DNA of 53,208 bases, from contig SUXW01000022.1 in assembly GCA_015060765.1 (NCBI GenBank), positions 1-53,208 on the forward strand. The letters run 5' to 3'. The translations under genes and the position numbers were made by a program. Below are positions 45,902 to 53,208 of this stretch, piece after piece (the stretch's first letter is position 1; each line of letters starts with the position of its first letter). The notes under the pieces were generated by a model. The model saw only the letters and a program-made list of their open reading frames with translations. It ran no database searches and had not been told where the DNA came from. Origin of the DNA: Bacteroides sp. GTDB lineage: Bacteria; Bacteroidota; Bacteroidia; Bacteroidales; Bacteroidaceae.

Positions 45902-47758
45902 TCAATCGTTTTTCTTATGAGATGAGAAAGGCTTGTATTCCATACCTTTACCATCGTAACCCGAATTCTTGAAATATTCCACAAATGTCAGACGGATGGA
46001 ATGTACATAACCACTCAAACAAGAGAGGGCTATGTTCAATGCATGACCGGCTACAAAGATTAGGGCGAAGCAAATCCAACCGGGCACTCCAAAGAGAAAT
46101 CCGCCCATGCTATCGCGCAACTGCATACCCAAATCATTGAATACCCCACCAAGCATACCTCCTGCCAGACCGAGAGCATACAGACGAAGGTACGACAAAA
46201 GGTCGCCCATCAAACCTGTAGCCATGTTGTAGGTATCCCAAAGGCCAGCACCCACATTCACAAATACATTGCGCCGCAGGTTGTTCAACAGATAGATACC
46301 GATGGCGGAAACTACACCGATACCGATGAAAGCCATTTTGGATACTTCCATATCAATCACACCCAAATAGTTCAAAGTAGCTACAACCACCGAACCGCCT
46401 ATCAATAACCACCATCCCCAATCGGAAAGAGAATTCTTGAAACCATAGCGAACGGTAGAGCCTATAGCCTTGACCGTCATGGCAAAACAAATATGGAACA
46501 TACCTACCAACAAGGCTATCACCATCGTTTTATTATACGTTGTACCTTCCCAATCGCCTGTTATAATAAGCGACTGCATCCATTCCGGCAAATTGAAATT
46601 GGTTAGTGTAAATCCAAAGAAAGTATTGAACAAGGCACCAACAATAGTTGTTGCTACGCCCAAAGTAATCAGCAAGTTCATCAAACCTGCCATAGATCCA
46701 CTCAACTTCTTCTTCAAGTACAGGCCCAACAGCACCAGCAACAAACCATAGCCTGCATCACCTACACACATACCAAAAAAGAGTGCATAGAACGGAGCTA
46801 ACAAGGGAGTCGGGTCAAATTCGCCATAATCAGGCATACCATACATTTTGGTAAGCAGCTCGAACGAACGACTGAACCAGTTGTTTTTCAGTTTAATAGG
46901 TGCATTATCTTCTTTCTCCGCCGGACGAATTTCGTAATAAACGCCGCTTTCATCGAGCATTTTCCGCACTTCAGCATCGTTTTCAACAGGCACCCAACCT
47001 TCCATCATAACAATAGAACCATCGGCCATTCGTTCGCCACCAAGCTGTTCCACTTCCATCAAATTGATGTCGCCTTCCAAAGCATCCAATGCTTTTTCAA
47101 CAACCGGCATGTAATCGATACAAAAACGGTCGAGGTTTTCATTCGCCTTCTTGATATCCGCTTTCAAAGCTTCCCGATCGCGATTCAATTCAGACAAGCA
47201 GCGCTTTGGCAAACGAACCACTTCTGCTTCCAATTCAACAGGAGCAGAATTGACAGTCACAAAATAACTTTGTCCACCTTTCCGGTTGATGATGGTGGCA
47301 TTGTATGCATCCACCCATGTTTCATCGAACACCTTTTCCGGACAACAATAAAACTGAATCTGCCAGTCATTGGCTTGTAATCGGTCGATGACTTGCCAAT
47401 CGAATTCCCCCCAAACTTCCATGGCATCGATTTCCTTGTCGAGTACCGGAAGCTGCATATTCAAAGCCTGGATATGCTCCTGTTGGGTTTCATAACCTTC
47501 CACCACCTGTTCTATGGTCATATTGCCTTGAGGTGAAAGGGAAGCTGTACCTTCAAAGGAAGCAGCTGCCAATGTCATGTTCTTCAATAACGATTGGTAG
47601 GCTGTACGTTTCTGCATGAACGCCTGCAGATTGGCATCCATCTCCGCTCCTTGACGCTTTTCCACATGTACCACGCCCAAATCACGGAGTTTTTCCAAAA
47701 ACATTTCGTATTCCCTATGATAAATCAGGAACGAAAGTTTATTCATTTTCGAAATCAT
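45902..47758 (-). CDS. atpI: V-type ATPase subunit I (a-type stator)
   Basis: A 618-residue stator subunit that forms the ion half-channels beside the c-ring. The N-terminal half is soluble (coiled coil and VEKRQGAEMD... region, about 1-310); the C-terminal half has seven or so helices from about 330, containing the family stretches FGMCVGDAGYGLLLVLLG and LYALGLAGGMLGGVFN, the latter with the channel region. Its ATG overlaps the subunit D stop by four bases (ATGA). An alternative ATG at 47746 would drop four residues. Confidence 0.92.
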   Translation of the reverse strand: MISKMNKLSFLIYHREYEMFLEKLRDLGVVHVEKRQGAEMDANLQAFMQKRTAYQSLLKNMTLAAASFEGTASLSPQGNMTIEQVVEGYETQQEHIQALNMQLPVLDKEIDAMEVWGEFDWQVIDRLQANDWQIQFYCCPEKVFDETWVDAYNATIINRKGGQSYFVTVNSAPVELEAEVVRLPKRCLSELNRDREALKADIKKANENLDRFCIDYMPVVEKALDALEGDINLMEVEQLGGERMADGSIVMMEGWVPVENDAEVRKMLDESGVYYEIRPAEKEDNAPIKLKNNWFSRSFELLTKMYGMPDYGEFDPTPLLAPFYALFFGMCVGDAGYGLLLVLLGLYLKKKLSGSMAGLMNLLITLGVATTIVGALFNTFFGFTLTNFNLPEWMQSLIITGDWEGTTYNKTMVIALLVGMFHICFAMTVKAIGSTVRYGFKNSLSDWGWWLLIGGSVVVATLNYLGVIDMEVSKMAFIGIGVVSAIGIYLLNNLRRNVFVNVGAGLWDTYNMATGLMGDLLSYLRLYALGLAGGMLGGVFNDLGMQLRDSMGGFLFGVPGWICFALIFVAGHALNIALSCLSGYVHSIRLTFVEYFKNSGYDGKGMEYKPFSSHKKND

Positions 47759-48360
47759 ACCTCAGCCTCCTTTCTTTTCTCTTGTATGGACTTCAGGATT
47801 TTCTGAGAAGATTTGGAAAGATTTTCTTCATCTTCCATAAAGCGCTTGATTTTTCTAAGCGCATCCTGATATCCCGGTATCTGTACCTTCTCAAAAAGAT
47901 TCACTTTCTGAGTGGTCTTCTTACGCGCATGTTCCAATAAGTTCAACTTGGCAAGCATGAATTCCCTTTCAATAGCTGTCTGCGCCAATTGTTTCAACAA
48001 ATGTATCCCGTCGGAATACCATTTGGGACTGGCAAACAAACTATAAGGACGAATGTCAAAGTCTACGTTTTCCAGAATGGGAACCCGTACCCCTGCAATC
48101 TTCTTGACACCCAAGTGAACATCTTTCACTTTCACGAGTGATGAGTCGAACTCATTCCAAAGTGCGAACATGGCTTCGTATGCTTGAATTTCTCGTTCAA
48201 GCCTATCTTCCAGTCCTGTTGCTTCTTCCTTACAGCGCTTTACTTCCATGCGCAAGGCACTCTCCTTGTTCTTGATGATAGGGAGGGTACGGACACGGAC
48301 CTTAAGCTGCTTTTCCAGTTGTTGCAACGAGGTCTTGTTATATTGAAATTTAATAGCCAT
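47755..48360 (-). CDS. atpD: V-type ATPase subunit D (central stalk)
   Basis: A 201-residue central rotor stalk subunit, mostly long helices. The N-terminus MAIKFQYNKTSLQQLEKQLK and the later LNLLEHARKKTTQKVNLFEKVQIP are typical of V/A-type subunit D. Sixteen bases separate it from subunit B, and it overlaps subunit I. Subunit F, its usual partner in the stalk, is not recognisable in this operon. Confidence 0.9.
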   Translation of the reverse strand: MAIKFQYNKTSLQQLEKQLKVRVRTLPIIKNKESALRMEVKRCKEEATGLEDRLEREIQAYEAMFALWNEFDSSLVKVKDVHLGVKKIAGVRVPILENVDFDIRPYSLFASPKWYSDGIHLLKQLAQTAIEREFMLAKLNLLEHARKKTTQKVNLFEKVQIPGYQDALRKIKRFMEDEENLSKSSQKILKSIQEKRKEAEV

Positions 48361-48376
48361 TGTTCTTCAGGTTTTC

Positions 48377-49696
48377 TTATTTTACCCAATGTTCGTCCAC
48401 TAATTCCTTCTTGATGTTTACTTCTTCCGGCTTAAAGTATTTGCTGAACAATCCCCATGTAACATCCAGCATTTCAGTCGTATCCAAGTTTACATCAATA
48501 GCCAGCAATTCGTTGGCATAGTCCTTAGCAAACGCCAAAGTACGTTCGTCGTAATTGGTCAGGTCGAAACCGTTTTCCATCTTGGTCTTGGCATTGGCCG
48601 CATCGGCATACAGACGGACAGCCGCATTCATTACCTGCGGATGGTCCTTACGCGTCTTCTTACCGCTTACCAACTGCTTCAAACGAGACAATGAACGGAA
48701 CGGGTCAACGATAACCTTACCGATATCACTATCACGACGGAGGAATAACTGACCTTCGGTGATATAACCGGTATTATCGGGTACAGCGTGAGTAATGTCA
48801 CCACCACTCAACGTAGTTACGGCGATAATGGTAATGGAACCACCTGCCGGGAACTGTACGGCCTTTTCGTAAATCTTTGCCAAGTCTGAATATAGAGAAC
48901 CCGGCATAGAGTCCTTCGAAGGAATCTGGTCCATACGGTTAGATACAATAGCCAAGGCATCGGCATAGCTGGTCATATCGGTCAGCAATACCAATACCTT
49001 CTGATTATGTTCCACTGCAAAGTATTCAGCAGCAGTCAAAGCCATATCGGGAATCAACAAACGTTCTACAGGAGGATTTTCAGTGGTATTCACGAAACTG
49101 ATGATACGATCGAGCGCACCTGCATTCGAGAATACGTTCTTGAAATAAAGGTAGTCATCGTTGGTCATACCCATACCGCCCAAGATAATCTTGTCGGTTT
49201 CCGCACGAAGAGCCACATTGGCCATTACTTGGTTAAACGGCTGGTCAGGGTCGGCAAAAAATGGAATCTTCTGACCAGACACCAACGTATTGTTCAAGTC
49301 AATACCTGCAATACCGGTTGCAATCAGTTCAGACGGTTGCTTACGGCGCACCGGATTTACCGACGGACCACCAATCTCGATTTCCTTTCCTTCAATTTCC
49401 GGTCCCCCATCAATCGGGTCACCGAACGCATTGAAGAAACGGCCAGCCAATTGTTCGCTTACCTTCAAACTTGGAGACTTGCCCAAGAATACCACTTCGG
49501 CATTGGTTGGAATACCTTCTGTACCCTGGAATACCTGCAAAGTCACTTCATCGCCCATGATTTTCACCACCTGGGCCAACTTACCATTTACAGTAGCCAG
49601 TTCATCATAGCCTACACCTGTCGCCTTCAACGAACAAGTAGCCTTGGTAATCTGACTAATCTTGGTATATATCTTTTGAAAAGCTTTTGTTGCCAT
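48377..49696 (-). CDS. atpB: V-type ATPase subunit B (non-catalytic)
   Basis: A 439-residue non-catalytic nucleotide-site subunit of the A3B3 head. Family stretches are GFNPVRRKQPSELIATGI-like VNPVRRKQPSEL, IPFFADPDQPFNQVMANVA (no complete Walker A, as expected for B) and LTDMTSYADALAIVSNRMDQIPS. The C-terminal helical part is intact. It begins 29 bases after subunit A. Confidence 0.94.
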   Translation of the reverse strand: MATKAFQKIYTKISQITKATCSLKATGVGYDELATVNGKLAQVVKIMGDEVTLQVFQGTEGIPTNAEVVFLGKSPSLKVSEQLAGRFFNAFGDPIDGGPEIEGKEIEIGGPSVNPVRRKQPSELIATGIAGIDLNNTLVSGQKIPFFADPDQPFNQVMANVALRAETDKIILGGMGMTNDDYLYFKNVFSNAGALDRIISFVNTTENPPVERLLIPDMALTAAEYFAVEHNQKVLVLLTDMTSYADALAIVSNRMDQIPSKDSMPGSLYSDLAKIYEKAVQFPAGGSITIIAVTTLSGGDITHAVPDNTGYITEGQLFLRRDSDIGKVIVDPFRSLSRLKQLVSGKKTRKDHPQVMNAAVRLYADAANAKTKMENGFDLTNYDERTLAFAKDYANELLAIDVNLDTTEMLDVTWGLFSKYFKPEEVNIKKELVDEHWVK

Positions 49697-49725
49697 TATT
49701 CTTTCACTTTTAGCTGTTTACACAT

Positions 49726-51483
49726 TTATTTTACGCTTCTTTCAGCAATCAGTTCCTGCAACTGCTTCACAAAGCCTTCGTACTTTTCAGACTTGTACTC
49801 AGAATAGTTCATCTGCTTGCAGACATTGATCATCTTTTTGAAATAATCCATTACATCAAGGAAGGTTTCAAATTCAAATTCCGTATGACAAATGTCAATC
49901 ACCGTATTCAGAATGTCTTCCTGACGTTCCATTGGAGTTACAGCATCAATATCATCGAACGCATCCTGTTGCAGAATTACATAGTCGATCAATTCCGACT
50001 TCCAGAAAGTCACGTGATATTCTACAGGTACACCGTCGTCACCCAAGATATTAATCTGTTCGGCAATTTCCTTACCTCTCAACAAACGGGTCTTGATTTC
50101 ATTGACTTTACCAATCCATTCACCGTTGATACGTTTGGCGATATAGTTTTCAAATTCAGGATATTCCAAATATTTGGAATAAGAATCAATCGGATTTACC
50201 GCCGGATAACGTTTCTTATCGGCACGTTCCTGTTCCAATGCATAGAAGCAGCGGGCTACCTTTTTGGTATTTTCGGTTACCGGTTCCTTCAAGTTACCAC
50301 CAGCCGGCGATACGGTACCAATGAAAGTAATGGAACCAGCTTCACCGTTATTCAGGTATACATAACCGGCACGGCCGTAGAAGTTGGAAATGATAGCCGA
50401 AATATCCATCGGGAATGCATCAGGACCAGGCAATTCTTCCATACGGTTAGACATTTCACGCAAAGCCTGTGCCCAACGGGAAGTGGAGTCGGCCATCAAC
50501 AATACTCTCAATCCCATCGCACGATAATATTCTGCAATAGTCATTGCCGTATATACAGATGCTTCACGAGCAGCTACCGGCATGTTGGAAGTATTGGCAA
50601 TAATGATGGTACGTTCCATCAATTTTCTACCGGTATGCGGGTCGACCAATTCTGGGAATTCAGTAAAGATTTCCACAACTTCGTTCGCACGTTCACCACA
50701 AGCCGCAATGATTACGATATCCGCTTCTGCCTGTTTGGAAATAGCATGCTGGAGCACAGTCTTACCCGTACCGAACGGACCAGGGATAAAACCAGTACCT
50801 CCTTCTACAATTGGATTAACGGTATCTATTACACGAACACCTGTTTCCAACAATTTGAATGGACGTGGTTTTTCTTTATAATTAACCATTGCTTTCTTTA
50901 CCGGCCATTTCTGGATCATGTTCACCGGAATGTCATTACCTTCCTTATCGGTCAGTACCACAACGGTATCTTCAATCTTATAGTCACCTTCCGCTACAAT
51001 GGATTTTACCTTATAAGTTTCCTGCAATTGGAAAGGTACCATAATTTTCAGCGGTTGATGGTTTTCATCCACCTGTCCCAACCAAGCTGACGGCCCCACT
51101 TCATCCCCTTCTTTTACGAGTGGTACAAAGTGCCATTTGCTTTCTTTATCCAACGGATAAGTATACTGACCGCGTTTCAAGAATACGCCGTCCATCTTGT
51201 CAAGGTCATTCTGCAGACCATCGTAATTCTTCGACAACATACCCGGACCCAAAGTCACTTCGAGCATGTGTCCTGTAAATTCGGCTTCAGCACCTACTTT
51301 CAATCCACGTGTACTTTCAAACACCTGAACATATACGTTGCTGCCTACCACCTTGATTACTTCCGCCATCAAACGGTCACCTCCAGTCAGAATGTAACAG
51401 ATTTCATTCTGAGCTACTGGTCCGTCAACAGCAAGTGTAACCATGTTGGCAATTACGCCACTAACAGTTCCTTTTGTTGCCAT
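49726..51483 (-). CDS. atpA: V-type ATPase catalytic subunit A
   Basis: The 585-residue catalytic ATPase subunit. The P-loop is GPFGTGKT (235-242), the V-type form rather than the F-type GGAGVGKT. The A-subunit-specific non-homologous insertion is present (about residues 105-200, LDKESKWHFVPLVKEGDEVG). ACGERANEVVE and MADSTSRWAQALREMSNRM follow. The start is 14 bases after the DUF2764 gene. It marks the complex as V/A-type, not F-type. Confidence 0.96.
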   Translation of the reverse strand: MATKGTVSGVIANMVTLAVDGPVAQNEICYILTGGDRLMAEVIKVVGSNVYVQVFESTRGLKVGAEAEFTGHMLEVTLGPGMLSKNYDGLQNDLDKMDGVFLKRGQYTYPLDKESKWHFVPLVKEGDEVGPSAWLGQVDENHQPLKIMVPFQLQETYKVKSIVAEGDYKIEDTVVVLTDKEGNDIPVNMIQKWPVKKAMVNYKEKPRPFKLLETGVRVIDTVNPIVEGGTGFIPGPFGTGKTVLQHAISKQAEADIVIIAACGERANEVVEIFTEFPELVDPHTGRKLMERTIIIANTSNMPVAAREASVYTAMTIAEYYRAMGLRVLLMADSTSRWAQALREMSNRMEELPGPDAFPMDISAIISNFYGRAGYVYLNNGEAGSITFIGTVSPAGGNLKEPVTENTKKVARCFYALEQERADKKRYPAVNPIDSYSKYLEYPEFENYIAKRINGEWIGKVNEIKTRLLRGKEIAEQINILGDDGVPVEYHVTFWKSELIDYVILQQDAFDDIDAVTPMERQEDILNTVIDICHTEFEFETFLDVMDYFKKMINVCKQMNYSEYKSEKYEGFVKQLQELIAERSVK

Positions 51484-51497
51484 ATATCATTGATTAT

Positions 51498-52340
51498 TTA
51501 TTTTCTGAATTCTTGAGGTATCTTCACTTCATCTTTCAGTTGGTCGATCAACTTTCTGAACAGTTCATTACCTTTTTCCTTATCCAAAGCCACCCAACGT
51601 TCAATCATTTCCAGTTTCATTAGGAACACGAAAATCTTCTCGATGGTGAAATAGTTGAAGAATGTTTGATCCTCCATCCAATTCCATTTCAGCAAATCAA
51701 TCTTCTTTTCCCGATCCACCAGATCGACTGTATCATTGATTCTCACCAGCTGCTCAAAGTATTCCAAATCATCTGCCAAACCGAAATCTCTGGCATTGGA
51801 ACTTCTAAGTGCCTCCGAAACGCTATTGTCACCGACAGGAACCTTCGCAACTTCCAACTTATATTTACGTGCAGCCATAGCAGCAAGTATATTGTTGACA
51901 TCCAAATTCAATTCAAACCAAGCAGCCACAAAGGGGTTGTTGCATTTCATTGAATGATGATAGTACATGCCATACAATTTATCTTCCAGCGGCCATCGTT
52001 CCTCTTCCGGTGTATTCAGATAGAGTGCTGCAAACTCATAAAAATAAGCGGGGAATTTCTTGTCCGGGACAGTTTCCTCCTTCAAGGAAGTAATGACGCT
52101 CAGCAATTCATCCGCAGAATAGTTACCCAATGACGAATCTATAGCTGCTTCCTTGTCCTTCAGAAGAGCCAACAGATTCTTATTATCGAATTTCAGGTAG
52201 AACAAATCAACAAGTTTTTTGTCCCCCTTCGACAATTGCGGATAAATTTCTGTCTTAAAATTGGCGACCGTATAACTCAGTTTGCCGTCCTCAAGCGATA
52301 ATTCAGGCAAACCCGTTACCAGACAATAATAATTTGTCAT
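51498..52340 (-). CDS. DUF2764 family protein, V-ATPase operon component
   Basis: A 280-residue family found in the V-ATPase operons of Bacteroidetes, Chlamydiae and spirochaetes, in the place where subunit C (the d-like stalk cap) would be expected. It starts MTNYYCLVTGLPELSLEDGK and has mostly helices (LFYLKFDNKNLLALL, MAARKYKLEVAKVPVGDNSV, FFNYFTIEKIFVFLMKLEMI). Shape and position suggest a role equivalent to subunit C, coupling stalk and ring, but this is inference. Eight bases separate it from subunit E. Confidence 0.85.
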   Translation of the reverse strand: MTNYYCLVTGLPELSLEDGKLSYTVANFKTEIYPQLSKGDKKLVDLFYLKFDNKNLLALLKDKEAAIDSSLGNYSADELLSVITSLKEETVPDKKFPAYFYEFAALYLNTPEEERWPLEDKLYGMYYHHSMKCNNPFVAAWFELNLDVNNILAAMAARKYKLEVAKVPVGDNSVSEALRSSNARDFGLADDLEYFEQLVRINDTVDLVDREKKIDLLKWNWMEDQTFFNYFTIEKIFVFLMKLEMIERWVALDKEKGNELFRKLIDQLKDEVKIPQEFRK

Positions 52341-52348
52341 AAGTTATA

Positions 52349-52939
52349 TCAAAACAACATTTCTACTAATTGGGGACGAAGGAAAGCTTTGAAGTAATTT
52401 TCAAATTCTTCTTCACCAAAATTCACTTTATACGAACCATCTGCCGGTGAGATGGAGAACAGTGTCTTGTTACCGTTTACCTGTTCAATCTTCACACCCT
52501 TATCCAACAGTTCCTTGGCATTGGCTGCAAAATACTTCTTCAAGTTTTCAGCATCGGCTGCCGAAATGACGATAGCTTCATCAGCCGCCCATTGTCCAGC
52601 CAATGAAACGATGAACTTGTTCAGATATTCCTTATCAGCAACAAAACCTTTGACTGCATCGGATACGACTTGATTGGTCAGAAGAGTAGCTACTTCTGTT
52701 TTCAATGCACTGACAGCCTGACCAGCAAACAATTTGACTTCCGATTGTGTGTTTTCAGCTATCTCTTCTGCATTCTTACGGGCAGCTGCAACAATAGCTT
52801 CAGCCTCCTTACGGGCATTGGCTATGATACCTGCCGCTTCTTCACGAGCATTGCTAACCAGGCGTTGAGCTTCTTCGTTGCCTTTTTCTACGCCTTCACG
52901 ATAAATCTTATCGGTTAGCTCCTGAATTTTATTTTCCAT
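52349..52939 (-). CDS. atpE: V-type ATPase subunit E (peripheral stalk)
   Basis: A 196-residue peripheral stalk subunit and first gene of the operon. Residues about 1-75 form a long charged/alanine-rich helix (KGNEEAQRLVSNAREEAAGI, ARKEAEAIVAAARKNAEEIA), normally paired with subunit G or H, but no G/H gene is seen here. The C-terminal globular part (about 110-196) contacts the head. A perfect -7 box lies upstream. Confidence 0.88.
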   Translation of the reverse strand: MENKIQELTDKIYREGVEKGNEEAQRLVSNAREEAAGIIANARKEAEAIVAAARKNAEEIAENTQSEVKLFAGQAVSALKTEVATLLTNQVVSDAVKGFVADKEYLNKFIVSLAGQWAADEAIVISAADAENLKKYFAANAKELLDKGVKIEQVNGNKTLFSISPADGSYKVNFGEEEFENYFKAFLRPQLVEMLF

Positions 52940-52977
52940 ATTCTTGAAGATTTTATGTTTAATTTTTACGAATGGTC

Positions 52978-52985
52978 AAAATTAC
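52978..52985 (-). promoter_or_regulatory. -7 box (TAATTTTG) of the V-ATPase operon
   Basis: Perfect TAnnTTTG on the minus strand, 39 bases before subunit E. No clear TTTG at -33. Confidence 0.6.
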
Positions 52986-53035
52986 AAAAATCAATCCAAG
53001 AAAAAGAATATAATGAGGAAATTTATACGAAAACT

Positions 53036-53074
53036 ACAAAAAAAGTCCTCCGACACATTTCTGTATCGGAGGAC
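53036..53074 (-). terminator. Terminator after 5S rRNA
   Basis: GTCCTCCGACACA (53045-53057) pairs with TGTATCGGAGGAC (53062-53074), with one G-T pair, and seven A residues follow at 53038-53044 on the plus strand (T on the minus). It ends the rRNA transcript before the V-ATPase promoter. Confidence 0.85.
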
Positions 53075-53087
53075 CCTCTTAAAAAAA

Positions 53088-53192
<105 letters not shown>

Positions 53193-53208
53193 AATATCTT
53201 TATTATAT

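Noticed and set aside
49885..51090. Long antisense frame (401 codons) inside V-ATPase subunit A
   Set aside because: Opposite strand of a highly conserved gene; the length comes from codon bias in the sense strand.

Overview
The window looks like a chromosomal segment from a member of the Bacteroidales, most probably Bacteroides or a close relative. Three things point there: repeated promoters of the Bacteroides type (TTTG, a 19-base spacer, then TAnnTTTG), start codons that mostly lack a Shine-Dalgarno sequence, and gene families typical of the group (DUF3078 barrel, S9 lipoprotein peptidase, GT3 glycogen synthase, DUF2764-containing V-ATPase operon). No plasmid, phage structural gene or integrase was found. 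Most of the window is conserved housekeeping DNA; the 15.7-21.6 kb part is accessory.

Layout. 0.1-7 kb: a glycine-zipper/OmpA lipoprotein, a DUF1460 protein with a TRIC-type channel, a catalytically degenerate UDP-GlcNAc 2-epimerase homologue, a DUF3078 barrel and YidC. 7-16 kb: an S9 lipoprotein peptidase, a 1226-residue secreted LamG protein, a DUF1846 protein and a dihydroorotate-dehydrogenase-like flavoprotein. 15.7-21.4 kb: an AT-rich restriction island on the minus strand, with a type IIG restriction-methyltransferase, a translationally coupled protein with a zinc-ligand-like pattern, an intact RhuM gene between two near-identical 22-base repeats, and a broken second RhuM gene. 21.4-22.4 kb: an HU-like gene whose leader holds four 21-bp dyad repeats. 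22.4-29 kb: an M15 peptidase, a type I glutamine synthetase, a GH63-type hydrolase, four tRNA genes and a GH3 beta-glucosidase. 29-35 kb: a PcrA/UvrD helicase, a sensor kinase, a ThiE/TenI-like protein and PRPP synthetase. 35-40 kb: a polyamine ABC transporter operon (potABCD type). 40-45 kb: a thioredoxin-like lipoprotein and a glycogen synthase-phosphorylase pair. 45-53 kb: a seven-gene V-type ATPase operon (E, DUF2764, A, B, D, I, K) beside a 5S rRNA gene.

How it works together. The glycogen pair makes and degrades storage glucan; the polyamine operon encodes a complete importer; the V-ATPase operon encodes a rotary pump with no recognisable C or F subunit. Strong hairpins, many of them shared, separate convergent genes. 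The least explained parts are the restriction island with its repeats, the dyad array before the HU-like gene, the degenerate epimerase homologue, and a PotD-type protein carrying both a lipobox and a C-terminal membrane segment.
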